Origin: CADEDV01 sp964412375
GTDB lineage: Bacteria; Bacteroidota; Bacteroidia; Chitinophagales; Chitinophagaceae
Direction of reading: 5' to 3'
Length of the DNA: 64,000 bases
Assembly: GCA_964412375.1 (NCBI GenBank)
Contig: CAYPOD010000004.1
Coordinates: 1-64,000, forward strand
Shown: piece after piece, positions 41,274-50,321 of the stretch
Position numbering within the stretch: position 1 is the first letter of the stretch
Layout of the letters: each line of letters begins with the position of its first letter
Notes under the pieces: generated by a model
Database searches by the model: none
What the model was told of the DNA's origin: nothing
The model's input: the letters and a program-made list of their open reading frames with translations, nothing else
Made by a program: the position numbers and the translations under genes

Positions 41274-44200
41274 ATGAAAAATCTGCTTTGCTTGCGGCAG
41301 GGAAAATGGAGATCTCTTTTCCTTGTCTTGTTTCTGCAGCTCATGACGGCCATGACATGGGCGCAGGTACGTATCAGTGGGAAGGTGACAGGAGCTGACG
41401 GAAATCCCGTCCAGGGAATTTCTGTCATTGTTCAAAACACCAGTTTTGGTTCGGCCACCGGTCTTGACGGGACATATATTATTGTTGCCGAAATAAAAGC
41501 CGGTTCTTATACACTTGAATTTTCCGGGGTTGGATTTAAGACACTCACCCAGTTATTGCAGATCGGCTCAGCGAATGCTTACACCGCTGATGTGCAATTG
41601 GCCGAAGATGCATTGAATCTTGATGAAGTGGTCATCACCGGTACATCTGCCGGAACCACCCGCCGGCAGTTGGGTAGTTTTATCAGCACCGTAAAGGCTG
41701 ATCAGTTGACAAAAGGTGCAACAGGAAATGTGCTGGCAGCCTTGCAGGGAAAAACACCGGGTGCACAGATCATACAAAACACCGGTGATCCAGGCGGAAG
41801 TATGTCTGTAAGGTTAAGAGGAATCAGTACTATTAACTCATCCAGTGAACCATTGTATATTGTAGATGGTGTGATCGTAAGCAACAGTGCTAGGCGGGTT
41901 ACGAATACCCAGGCAGCATATGACGGGCTTATTTCTCCTGCTCCTAACAGGCTGGTGGATATCAACCCGGCGGATATTGAAAGAATAGAAGTGTTGAACG
42001 GAGCTGCGGCTGCGGCCATTTACGGTTCAAGAGCCAATGCCGGAGTAGTGCAGATATTTACCAAACGTGGAAGCAGCGGTGCACCGGTAGTGAGCTTCAA
42101 CACCAGTGTTAATGTCAACCAGCTCCGCAAACAGGTAGGTGTGAATATGGCGCCTACAAAGTTTGGAGGGCCTACTGACGGACCCGGTGCGTTGACACAG
42201 GATATCCTTTTACCGGCTAACACCAACACAACTCCGGTTACCCGTTACAATTACTGGGACTACATTTTCAGGGATGGCATCGGCACCGATAATAATATCT
42301 CTGTGAGAGGTGGCAAAGACAAGACAAAATATTTCTTCTCTGCTTCTTATTTCTATAACCAGGGTATAATTAAAAACACCGATTTTAAAAGGTTTAGTTT
42401 TCGTACCAATATTGACCAGGAGATCAATAGCTGGATCACAGCCAATATCAGTATGAACTATATTAATAGTAAGGCAAATGAAAAACCCGACGGAAACTCT
42501 TTCTTTTCACCTATGAACAGTGTGACCATCATTGGCAATTTCCACAACATCTTTGCCCGTGATCCTAACGGCAACCTGCTGGCAGTAGGTGAGAGAGGTC
42601 GTATCAACCCGGTAAGCATCATTGAAGATTTTGACCAGCGGCAGGAAACCAACCGTGTCATTGCAGGCCTGGGTCTCAAAATGAAACCATTCAAAGATTT
42701 TACCCTTGATTATACACTGGGTATTGATAATGTGGCGCAGGTGGGAACAACTTATATTCCGCCTTACACCTACAATGCAAGCCCCGATTTCTGGGGTGGT
42801 GGCCTTACGCTTGACCCCACCCTGAATGGTTATGCCAGCACAGGTAACAACCAGCAGTTCCTTATCAATCATGAGATCAATGCCACGCTGAACAAGAATA
42901 TCACAAAAGATCTTGCTTCAACCACTCAGCTTGGCTATTCTATGCAATATGAAAAAGGAAACTTTGCTGTGCTGCAGGGAAGAGGCCTTGCACCGTTTGT
43001 AAGCACAGTGTCAGGTGCCAGCACAGTATTGCCGGGTGTAGACCAGCGTTCTGAAATATCCATCTCAGGTGCTTACCTGCAACAAAATTTTAAATTCCGT
43101 AACCGATTCTTTCTGACCGGTGCCGCCCGACTGGATGGTTCATCCGTATTCGGTGAAGAAGAAAGAAACCAGTTGTATTATAAGCTTAGTGGCAGCTATG
43201 TCATCAGTGACGAATCATTTTGGGAAAAAGCCGGGCTTGACAGGGTGATCAATTTTATGAAGATCCGTGCAGCCTATGGTGAAAGTGGTAACCTGACCGG
43301 TATCGGTGCTTATTCCCGTTTCAATGTATATAATGCTTCACCGCTGGTTGGTCGCACTTCTTTATTGTCGCCGGGCGAACTGGCAAATGAGAATGTGAAA
43401 CCAGAAGTACAGAAGGAAATTGAGATAGGAACAGATATGGCGTTATTCAACAATAGGATGACGATTACGTTCAACTGGTATAACAAAAGGGTAAAAGACC
43501 TCCTTATCAGCCGCTTCATTGCTCCGAGCAATGGCTACACCAGCCTGCTGGATAATATTGGTGAAGTAAGTAATAAGGGTATAGAGATCATGGTTGGCGG
43601 TTCGCCGGTTCGCAACAAGAATTTCCGCTGGGATGTGGATGTAATTTTTAACCGGAACCGAAACAGGGTTGAAAATATCCCGCAGGGTCTTATACAGTAT
43701 AACTTGCCTGCCGGCGCTATCTTCCTGCTGCCCGGTCAGTCAGTAGGTGTATTTTATGGTTTCTTCTTTGCCCGGGATGCAAATGGAGCTGAGATCAAAA
43801 ATCCTGCAGGTATTCCACTTCAGGAAAGAGGCATCCAAAACTCTTTTACCAGCTACACTACTCAACGTGACGGAAACGGGCTTCCTACGGGAACACCACT
43901 GCGTAAAGTGATAGGAGATCCTAACCCTGACTGGACAGGAACATTAGTGAACACACTCAGTTATAAGAAACTTTCGCTGCGGGCACAACTGGATGCTGTG
44001 CAGGGAGTGGATGTTTTCAATGCTGATTTCCGTACCCGCCAGGGTGTGGGCAATGGTAATGAGTTTGCAGAAAAGGAACATAGGGGTGAAATACCAAGAG
44101 GATATATCAGTGGCATCTATGCCATTGAAGAATGGCGTATATCTGACGGCAGTTTTGTTAAGCTCAGGGAATTGTCACTCAGCTATAATCTTGGTCGCCT

Positions 44201-44384
44201 GGGCAAATCCATCAGCGATCTCACCATAGGTTTTGCCGGACGCAACCTGATAAGCTGGGATAACTACAATGGTTTTGATCCTGAAACAAACGCCGGGGGT
44301 GGCAGCACACTGGCCCGGGGTATTGATTTCGGGAATGTACCTATTCCAAGAACTTTTTCACTTACCCTCAATGCCAAATTTTAA
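41274..44384 (+). CDS. SusC/RagA family TonB-dependent outer-membrane transporter
   Basis: 1036 residues. A signal peptide (FLVLFLQLMTAMTWAQ) is followed by a carboxypeptidase-D-like N-terminal extension (VRISGKVTGADGNPVQGISV), a TonB box region (DEVVITGTSAG), the plug domain with LRGISTINSSSEPLYIVDGVIV and IERIEVLNGAAAAAIYGSRANAGVV, and a 22-strand barrel ending in FSLTLNAKF. SusC proteins pair with SusD lipoproteins to import oligosaccharides or peptides. No glycoside hydrolase lies near, so the ligand is not indicated by context other than the DeoR regulator and anmK. Confidence 0.92.
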   Translation: MKNLLCLRQGKWRSLFLVLFLQLMTAMTWAQVRISGKVTGADGNPVQGISVIVQNTSFGSATGLDGTYIIVAEIKAGSYTLEFSGVGFKTLTQLLQIGSANAYTADVQLAEDALNLDEVVITGTSAGTTRRQLGSFISTVKADQLTKGATGNVLAALQGKTPGAQIIQNTGDPGGSMSVRLRGISTINSSSEPLYIVDGVIVSNSARRVTNTQAAYDGLISPAPNRLVDINPADIERIEVLNGAAAAAIYGSRANAGVVQIFTKRGSSGAPVVSFNTSVNVNQLRKQVGVNMAPTKFGGPTDGPGALTQDILLPANTNTTPVTRYNYWDYIFRDGIGTDNNISVRGGKDKTKYFFSASYFYNQGIIKNTDFKRFSFRTNIDQEINSWITANISMNYINSKANEKPDGNSFFSPMNSVTIIGNFHNIFARDPNGNLLAVGERGRINPVSIIEDFDQRQETNRVIAGLGLKMKPFKDFTLDYTLGIDNVAQVGTTYIPPYTYNASPDFWGGGLTLDPTLNGYASTGNNQQFLINHEINATLNKNITKDLASTTQLGYSMQYEKGNFAVLQGRGLAPFVSTVSGASTVLPGVDQRSEISISGAYLQQNFKFRNRFFLTGAARLDGSSVFGEEERNQLYYKLSGSYVISDESFWEKAGLDRVINFMKIRAAYGESGNLTGIGAYSRFNVYNASPLVGRTSLLSPGELANENVKPEVQKEIEIGTDMALFNNRMTITFNWYNKRVKDLLISRFIAPSNGYTSLLDNIGEVSNKGIEIMVGGSPVRNKNFRWDVDVIFNRNRNRVENIPQGLIQYNLPAGAIFLLPGQSVGVFYGFFFARDANGAEIKNPAGIPLQERGIQNSFTSYTTQRDGNGLPTGTPLRKVIGDPNPDWTGTLVNTLSYKKLSLRAQLDAVQGVDVFNADFRTRQGVGNGNEFAEKEHRGEIPRGYISGIYAIEEWRISDGSFVKLRELSLSYNLGRLGKSISDLTIGFAGRNLISWDNYNGFDPETNAGGGSTLARGIDFGNVPIPRTFSLTLNAKF

Positions 44385-44408
44385 TTCTATCAATTCAAAC
44401 CTGAAATT

Positions 44409-45716
44409 ATGAAACGAATAATATATTCATTGGTTCTTCTGGGTACAGTGATGCTGGGCATTACCTCCTGTAAGAAGAACTTTACCAATCCCGGGGCCAC
44501 CCTGGTCAATGATGCACTCAATAGCTCCGTTGGTTTAACCGGCGTTGCCATTGGTGTGCAAAAGCAATACAGTGTAGGCCGGCAGTCTCCATTATATAAT
44601 TTAGTTACGGCTAACGGGTTCTCCACTTTTGAGTTGCGTTTGCAAAATGCAGGTAACCTGGACGAGTTCAATCTTTCCGTTGGAGGCATCAATGTGGATG
44701 GCAATAATAATGTGCTCGGAAATCTCTGGGCGCAAAGCCTGAAAGTGATCTTTGATGCCAACAATGTGATCAGCAATGCAGAAAAACTGGGAGATAAGAA
44801 TTATGCATCCGGCCTGATCGCTTATGCTTCTATTTTTAAAGCCATGGCGCTGGGCAATCTTTCCATGTACTGGGAGCAGGTGCCTGACACAATTGGTCTT
44901 AATGTGTCTTTCATTCCAAGGGCCCAGGGGCTTGCCAGGGCTATCGCAGCATTGGACAAAGCGATTGCTGCCGTTGCAGCCAATCCTATCAGTGCACAGT
45001 TTCTTACCAATCTTCCAGCCGGTATGGAAATACCCAACACATTGCAGGCTTTACGGGCCAGATACCTGTTGTTCAGTGGAAATTATGCAGCAGCTTTAGC
45101 GGCCGCCAATAATGTCAACCTTTCGAGTAAAAGCACTATGAATTTTGATGCAGTGAGCCCCAACCCGATATTTAATGTGGCTACTGCTACTAATAATGTG
45201 TTCCAGGTGCTGGATTCCACCATGGGATTGCCGGTGGCACTGGCGCCGGATCTTACCGACAAGCGGATTCCTTTTTACATGTCAATCAATGCTACTGTGG
45301 CTCCACGTTGGCGCATACTTGGTTTTGGCGCTACACTCAGCACACCCTGGCCTCTTTACCTGCCGGGTGAGGTTACACTCATCAAGGCAGAATGCTATGC
45401 CCGTTTGGCCGTACCCGACCTGGTGAATGCCGTGATTGAACTCAACAAGGTTCGTACAAAAACACCGGCTTCCGATCCTTTTGGTGTCGGTGCTGATATT
45501 GGAATTTATACCGGTCTCCTGACACCTGCTGACATTCTCACCGAGATATACAGACAGCGTTGTATTGAGCTATACATGCTTGGCTTTAAAATGGAAGACA
45601 TGAGGCGTTTTGGAAGACCCAACACACCGAATGTGGAAAAAAGAAGAAACTTCTTCCCCTTCCCGTTCCGTGAAAGGGATAATAACCCTAACACACCTGC
45701 TGATCCTGCGTTTTAA
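44409..45716 (+). CDS. SusD/RagB family surface lipoprotein
   Basis: 435 residues with a lipobox at LGITSCKKN (Cys21). It shows SusD-type helical repeats and a late segment LPGEVTLIKAECYARLAVPDLVNAVIELNKVRTK, followed by LTEIYRQRCIELYMLGFKMEDMRRFGRP, which is the conserved C-terminal SusD region. It is shorter than many SusD proteins. It follows SusC by 24 bases and forms the lid of the SusCD import complex. A terminator follows. Confidence 0.88.
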   Translation: MKRIIYSLVLLGTVMLGITSCKKNFTNPGATLVNDALNSSVGLTGVAIGVQKQYSVGRQSPLYNLVTANGFSTFELRLQNAGNLDEFNLSVGGINVDGNNNVLGNLWAQSLKVIFDANNVISNAEKLGDKNYASGLIAYASIFKAMALGNLSMYWEQVPDTIGLNVSFIPRAQGLARAIAALDKAIAAVAANPISAQFLTNLPAGMEIPNTLQALRARYLLFSGNYAAALAAANNVNLSSKSTMNFDAVSPNPIFNVATATNNVFQVLDSTMGLPVALAPDLTDKRIPFYMSINATVAPRWRILGFGATLSTPWPLYLPGEVTLIKAECYARLAVPDLVNAVIELNKVRTKTPASDPFGVGADIGIYTGLLTPADILTEIYRQRCIELYMLGFKMEDMRRFGRPNTPNVEKRRNFFPFPFRERDNNPNTPADPAF

Positions 45717-45750
45717 TTTCTGCGTTCATATAGCAAGTAAGCAGTACCAT

Positions 45751-45786
45751 GAAGAGGTTGCCCTGGTGGCAGCCTCTTCTTTTTTT
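45751..45786 (+). terminator. Terminator of the DeoR-SusC-SusD operon
   Basis: GAAGAGG-TT-GCC, a CTGGT loop, and GGC-AG-CCTCTTC form a stem with a 2-by-2 internal mismatch, followed by eight T, 34 bases after the SusD stop. Confidence 0.75.
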
Positions 45787-45850
45787 ATAAATAGCCTTCC
45801 AACTGATTAACATCACCGAAGTATCTATTTTGTTCTTAATTTCAGCATGC

Positions 45851-46501
45851 ATGGAAACACAACTAGCCATCATGATGGCCGACCTTTCCGGATACACAGC
45901 ACTTACCGAAATTCATGGTGGTGCTACGGCTGCAGCGATGGTAGAACGTTACCTGGAAATTATCAGCCAGTCACTGGTAGGAGATAGCCGGCTGCATGAA
46001 AGGGCAGGAGACCAGGTAATCATTGTCTCTCCCTCGGCTGAGCACCTGGCCTGGACCGCCTCGATGTTGTTTGAGAAAGCACATGAAGAAGATAATTTCT
46101 TGCCTATACACGCTGGCCTTCATTATGGACTGCTCCTGCATAAAGACAATGCATATTATGGATCGGCGCTGAACACCACAGCCCGGATTATGGCAGCAGC
46201 CGGCCGTGGCGCCATTTTATGTTCTGAAGAATTCAAATTGCAGTTGCCGGGAACTAACGACTTTGTGCTACGCAGCCTGGGTGAGCAACGGTTTAAAAAC
46301 CTGTTGAAACCTGTCAGTCTCTACCAGTTGCACTGTTGCCATACACATATTGCCCGTACTTATGTGATTGATCCTGTTTGTCACATGCTCATTACCTCAC
46401 CTGCCAGTGCCATCAGCCTGGAACACAAAGGTGAACGCATTTATTTCTGTTCAGAAAGTTGTCTTCTATTATTCAAACAGATGAATGATGGGGATAAGTG
46501 A
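45851..46501 (+). CDS. Class III nucleotidyl cyclase domain fused to a YHS metal-binding domain
   Basis: 216 residues from ATG 45851 (the frame is open to 45830). Residues about 4-160 form a class III adenylate/guanylate cyclase domain. The two metal aspartates (Asp11 in MMADLSGYT, Asp54 in RAGDQV) and the transition-state pair Asn108/Arg112 (LNTTAR) are present. The base-selecting lysine is Glu50, and the second selecting residue (usually Asp) is Ser105, so substrate preference is uncertain. Residues 174-209 form a YHS domain (DPVCHM, then YFCSESC) with Cys177, Cys200 and Cys204. Product could be cAMP, cGMP or none. Confidence 0.72.
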   Translation: METQLAIMMADLSGYTALTEIHGGATAAAMVERYLEIISQSLVGDSRLHERAGDQVIIVSPSAEHLAWTASMLFEKAHEEDNFLPIHAGLHYGLLLHKDNAYYGSALNTTARIMAAAGRGAILCSEEFKLQLPGTNDFVLRSLGEQRFKNLLKPVSLYQLHCCHTHIARTYVIDPVCHMLITSPASAISLEHKGERIYFCSESCLLLFKQMNDGDK

Positions 46502-46666
46502 AAGAAATACGGGGCTCTGCATGTAATTCACTTTTGGTCTTTTTTTAATTCAGCATGTAAACTTTCAAGTACGATAGCAATTGAACAGATCATGAACTTA
46601 TGATTACACCCCGGAAACTGTGAATAAGTGTTGTAAAAAAGCATTCCCTTTTCCCCACCACACCCT

Positions 46667-46674
46667 TACCTTTG
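46667..46674 (+). promoter_or_regulatory. -7 promoter box of carA
   Basis: TACCTTTG, a perfect TAnnTTTG, lies 34 bases before the carA ATG at 46709. Confidence 0.55.
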
Positions 46675-46708
46675 CGCAATTTGTTTTTAAAACAACAAGT
46701 GCTCAAAA

Positions 46709-47815
46709 ATGTTAAACTCCTCCATTCCCGCTGTTTTATTGCTCGCCGACGGAACGGTCCATCATGGCCAGTCTTTTGGCGCCATCGGCACCACCACCGG
46801 CGAAATTTGTTTTAATACCGGCATGACCGGCTACCAGGAAGTGTTTACTGATCCGAGCTATTTTGGCCAGGTACTTATCATGAACAATGCCCATATCGGT
46901 AACTATGGTGTAAAAGAAGAGGATGTGGAATCAGATTCGGTGAAGATCAGCGGCCTGATTGGCCGCAACCTTGAAGATGGCTATAGCCGCAAAATGGCCA
47001 ACGGATCACTTAATGATTACCTGAAAGCCAATAATATTGTTTCTATTGAGGGAGTGGACACCAGGGCATTGGTGGCGCATATCCGAACCAAGGGTGCAAT
47101 GAACTGCATCATATCTTCTGAGACCACCGATATTGATGCGCTGAAAAAGAAACTGGCAGAAACTCCAGATATGAACGGGCTGGAACTGGCCAGTAAAGTG
47201 AGTACCACTTCGGCTTATGAATTAGGTGATGCCGATGCCGGCATCCGCATTGCTGTGATGGATTACGGGGTGAAAAAAAATATCCTGAACTGCATGGTGG
47301 AGCGGGGTGCCCATGTGAAAGTATTCCCTGCCAAAACTGCGCTGGAGGAAGTGAATAAATTTCAACCGCATGGTTATTTTATTTCAAACGGTCCCGGCGA
47401 TCCCGCCCCGATGGATTATGCGGTGAAAACGCTGAAAGAAATACTAAATGAAAACAAGCCGGTGTTCGGCATTTGCCTCGGACACCAACTGCTGGCACTG
47501 GCGAATGATATACCTACTTTTAAAATGCACCATGGTCACCGTGGTTTGAACCACCCGGTGAAGAATCTTGTTACCGGTCGTTCCGAGATCACCACGCAAA
47601 ACCACGGCTTTGGTGTGGATCCAGAAGCGGTGAAGAAAGCTTCTCATATTGAAGTGACCCATGTGAATCTCAATGACCAGAGCATTGAGGGTATCCGGGT
47701 AAAAGGCAAACCGGCTTTTTCGGTGCAGTATCACCCCGAAGCAACGCCGGGGCCGCATGACAGCCGCTATTTGTTTGATGAGTTTATCGGGATGATAAAA
47801 GAGCTCATGAACTGA
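46709..47815 (+). CDS. carA: Carbamoyl-phosphate synthase small (glutaminase) subunit
   Basis: 368 residues. CarA hydrolyses glutamine and channels ammonia to CarB for arginine and pyrimidine synthesis. The N-terminal domain has TTGEICFNTGMTGYQEVFTDPSY; the C-terminal class I amidotransferase has SNGPGDP, the nucleophile in FGICLGHQ (Cys256), and YHPEATPGPHDS with His342 and Glu344 completing the triad. It has its own promoter and terminator. carB is not beside it. Confidence 0.96.
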   Translation: MLNSSIPAVLLLADGTVHHGQSFGAIGTTTGEICFNTGMTGYQEVFTDPSYFGQVLIMNNAHIGNYGVKEEDVESDSVKISGLIGRNLEDGYSRKMANGSLNDYLKANNIVSIEGVDTRALVAHIRTKGAMNCIISSETTDIDALKKKLAETPDMNGLELASKVSTTSAYELGDADAGIRIAVMDYGVKKNILNCMVERGAHVKVFPAKTALEEVNKFQPHGYFISNGPGDPAPMDYAVKTLKEILNENKPVFGICLGHQLLALANDIPTFKMHHGHRGLNHPVKNLVTGRSEITTQNHGFGVDPEAVKKASHIEVTHVNLNDQSIEGIRVKGKPAFSVQYHPEATPGPHDSRYLFDEFIGMIKELMN

Positions 47816-47821
47816 TTATTG

Positions 47822-47849
47822 ACCGCTGATTCTTCAGCGGTTTTTTTTT
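47822..47849 (+). terminator. Intrinsic terminator after carA
   Basis: ACCGCTGA-TTCT-TCAGCGGT is a perfect 8-bp hairpin followed by nine T. Confidence 0.82.
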
Positions 47850-47865
47850 GGTTTATATTCGGGCT

Positions 47866-48291
47866 ATGAAAATCGCCATCATCAACGGTCCAAACCTCAA
47901 TCTGCTCGGTAAACGAGAAACGGATATTTATGGCAACATGCCGTTTGAGCAATTCTATGTACTGTTGCAACAAAAATTTCCTGCAGTGGAGTGGAGTTAT
48001 TTCCAGAGTAATGTGGAGGGTGAACTTATTAACGAATTACAGCGGGTGGGCTTTGATCATGATGGCATTATTTTTAATCCTGGCGGGTACACACACACAT
48101 CTGTGGCGATTGGAGATGCCATAGCGGCTATTAAAACACCTGTTGTGGAAGTGCATATCTCTAATGTGCATGCACGGGAAGATTTTCGCAAGCTGTCACA
48201 TGTTTCAGGCAAAGCAGCCGGCAGCATAATTGGTCTGGGGCTGAATGGGTATGAACTGGCTATTAATTATTTCTTGTCGAAAAATGGCTGA
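47866..48291 (+). CDS. aroQ: 3-dehydroquinate dehydratase, type II
   Basis: 141 residues from ATG 47866 (MKIAIINGPNLNLLGKRE, the invariant type II start; an ATG at 47848 lies within the carA terminator T run). It makes 3-dehydroshikimate in the shikimate pathway. Catalytic Tyr22 (DIYG) and His102 (VHARE) are present, as are NPGGYTHTSVAIGDAI and the ligand residues of ISNVHARE. Members form dodecamers. A TATATTCG box at 47854-47861 is close to the -7 consensus but would leave almost no 5' UTR. Confidence 0.95.
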   Translation: MKIAIINGPNLNLLGKRETDIYGNMPFEQFYVLLQQKFPAVEWSYFQSNVEGELINELQRVGFDHDGIIFNPGGYTHTSVAIGDAIAAIKTPVVEVHISNVHAREDFRKLSHVSGKAAGSIIGLGLNGYELAINYFLSKNG

Positions 48292-48372
48292 ACTGTTGCC
48301 TATAGAATACAGGAACTGATAGAAATCAGTTATATCAATAAGTCTTATCAACTGCCGGCAAATGCATCTTGT

Positions 48373-48380
48373 TACTTTTG
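48373..48380 (+). promoter_or_regulatory. -7 promoter box of the CoA-transferase gene
   Basis: TACTTTTG, a perfect TAnnTTTG, ends 6 bases before the ATG at 48387, implying a leaderless or very short 5' UTR. Confidence 0.5.
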
Positions 48381-48386
48381 CAATCC

Positions 48387-49673
48387 ATGAAACTTCCTGT
48401 AACATACCAATCTCCCAAAGAAGCACTGGCTATCATACAGCCCAAACAGCGAATATATATTCATGGCAGTGCGCAAACACCAACCTTTTTGCTTCGCAGT
48501 CTTGCCAATGAAGCCCACCGGCTGAAAGATGTTGAGCTGGTTTCCATAAGTGTTTATGGTGATGTGCAGGTGGATAAACCGGAGTATGCGGGTATTTTCC
48601 ATATCAATTCACTTTTTGTCTCTACCAGTGTGCGGACTGCAGTGAATGAAGGACGGGCTGATTATGTCCCCGTTTTTCTAAGTGAAATACCCGAACTCTT
48701 CAAGCAAAATATTTTACCGCTGGATGTGGCCATAGTGCAGGTGTCACCTCCGGATGGTCATGGTTACTGTTCGCTGGGTGTGTCTGTGGATATAGCCCGT
48801 TCGGCAGTGAACACAGCCAAACAAATCATTGCCCTGGTAAACCCGAATGTGCCAAGAACACATGGAGATGGTATGATTCACAGCAGCCGGTTTCATAGCA
48901 TAGTGTTTTGCGAAGAGCCATTGTATGAGGCAAGGTTTGGCGATAAAGTGACCGATGTTGAACTAAAGATCGGTGAGTATGTTGCCGGGTTGATAGACGA
49001 CGGCAGTACGCTTCAAATGGGGATTGGCTCCATTCCCGATGCAGTATTACGTTCATTGCACAACCATAAAAATCTTGGTGTGCACACAGAAATGTGTTCT
49101 GATGGCATAATTGATCTTGTGGAAAAGGATGTGATCAATAACAAGTACAAACAGATTCATCCCAACAAAACAGTTACTTCCTTTGCCCTCGGCACCAGGC
49201 GGCTTTATGATTATGTGGATGACAACCCTTCTTTTAATTTCCTAGACATTGACTACGTCAATGATCCCAACGTTATCCGGCGCAATAAAAAAATGGTGGC
49301 CATCAACAGCGCTGTGGAAGTGGATATCACAGGCCAGGTTTGTGCTGATTCAATCGGCACTTATCAATATTCAGGTGTTGGAGGACAAATGGATTTTATG
49401 CGGGGCGCTGCCGTAAGCGAAGGGGGCAAACCAATCATAGCTCTTCCTTCCCGTACCGGGAAAGGGGTATCAAGAATTGTTGCCATGCTGAAACCAGGAG
49501 CCGGTGTGGTCACCACCCGTGCACACATGCATTATGTGGTGACGGAGTATGGCGTTGCCTATCTCTTTGGAAAAAATCTCCGCCAACGGGCAAAGGCTTT
49601 GATCAATATTGCACATCCCGACGACAGGGAATCGCTGGAGAAAGCCTGCTATGACCGTTTTAAAGTATTTTGA
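48387..49673 (+). CDS. Acetyl-CoA hydrolase/transferase family protein
   Basis: 428 residues of the CoA-transferase family I group that includes 4-hydroxybutyrate CoA-transferase and acetyl-CoA:carboxylate CoA-transferases. Motifs are SPPDGHGYCSLGVSVD, LQMGIGSIPDAVLRSL, the catalytic glutamate in VHTEMCSDG, and SGVGGQMDFMRGAAVSEGGK in the second domain. The acceptor acid is not defined by the sequence, and no butyrate or crotonate genes surround it. It stands alone downstream of aroQ with its own -7 box. Confidence 0.85.
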   Translation: MKLPVTYQSPKEALAIIQPKQRIYIHGSAQTPTFLLRSLANEAHRLKDVELVSISVYGDVQVDKPEYAGIFHINSLFVSTSVRTAVNEGRADYVPVFLSEIPELFKQNILPLDVAIVQVSPPDGHGYCSLGVSVDIARSAVNTAKQIIALVNPNVPRTHGDGMIHSSRFHSIVFCEEPLYEARFGDKVTDVELKIGEYVAGLIDDGSTLQMGIGSIPDAVLRSLHNHKNLGVHTEMCSDGIIDLVEKDVINNKYKQIHPNKTVTSFALGTRRLYDYVDDNPSFNFLDIDYVNDPNVIRRNKKMVAINSAVEVDITGQVCADSIGTYQYSGVGGQMDFMRGAAVSEGGKPIIALPSRTGKGVSRIVAMLKPGAGVVTTRAHMHYVVTEYGVAYLFGKNLRQRAKALINIAHPDDRESLEKACYDRFKVF

Positions 49674-49812
49674 AAATTCCATTTCCAGCCGCTTACAGCA
49701 TAGTGATTTCTTTTAACAAAGTTTAATCAAACTTTTGCCCGCCGTTTGCAATCTCAGTATTGTGACAAACAAAAGTGAGGAATGATTTGATAAAAGTTAA
49801 ATGAATTAAACT

Positions 49813-50241
49813 ATGAAAAAGATCTTTACTTACCCGCTCATCGCAGTTATGACGGCACTACTTTTAACCAGTTGTGTAAAGAGTGTATACGTTGATGATG
49901 ACAGCTACTGGCTGACCCAGGAGGAAGGTGTCGTTGTTTTCAGTGATTCCAATTGCGGATATTACGTGGTAGAGACCAATTACGGATACACCATCATACG
50001 TTCAGTCAGCGGATTCCGGCCCTATGAAGGAAGTATAATGTATGGAAACTTTGGTATGCATGGAACCCGTAATTTTTACAACTATTCCAGCGGAATTGTA
50101 GTGACCGGGCAGGTGGTGGAAGTGGACCTTTCTTATATCCAGGCACAGTATGCAGTAGAGTACTATTGTCCTTATGCTGTAGGATACAAGATCAAACAAA
50201 ATCCTCAAAGTTCTGAGAAACTAAAAAGAGAAGTGCATTAA
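49813..50241 (+). CDS. Small lipoprotein of unknown function
   Basis: 142 residues with a lipobox at ALLLTSCVKS (Cys21). The mature part is rich in Tyr and beta-prone (CGYYVVETNYGYTIIRSV, then YIQAQYAVEYYCPYAVGY) with two further cysteines that could form a disulfide. I do not recognise the family. It is transcribed alone. Confidence 0.6.
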   Translation: MKKIFTYPLIAVMTALLLTSCVKSVYVDDDSYWLTQEEGVVVFSDSNCGYYVVETNYGYTIIRSVSGFRPYEGSIMYGNFGMHGTRNFYNYSSGIVVTGQVVEVDLSYIQAQYAVEYYCPYAVGYKIKQNPQSSEKLKREVH

Positions 50242-50321
50242 CATCATTGCAGCATAATTGGAGAAATCCTGTTTCGGATAAACGAAGCAGGATTTCTTTA
50301 TTTTTAGGCAAACTTTACCGG

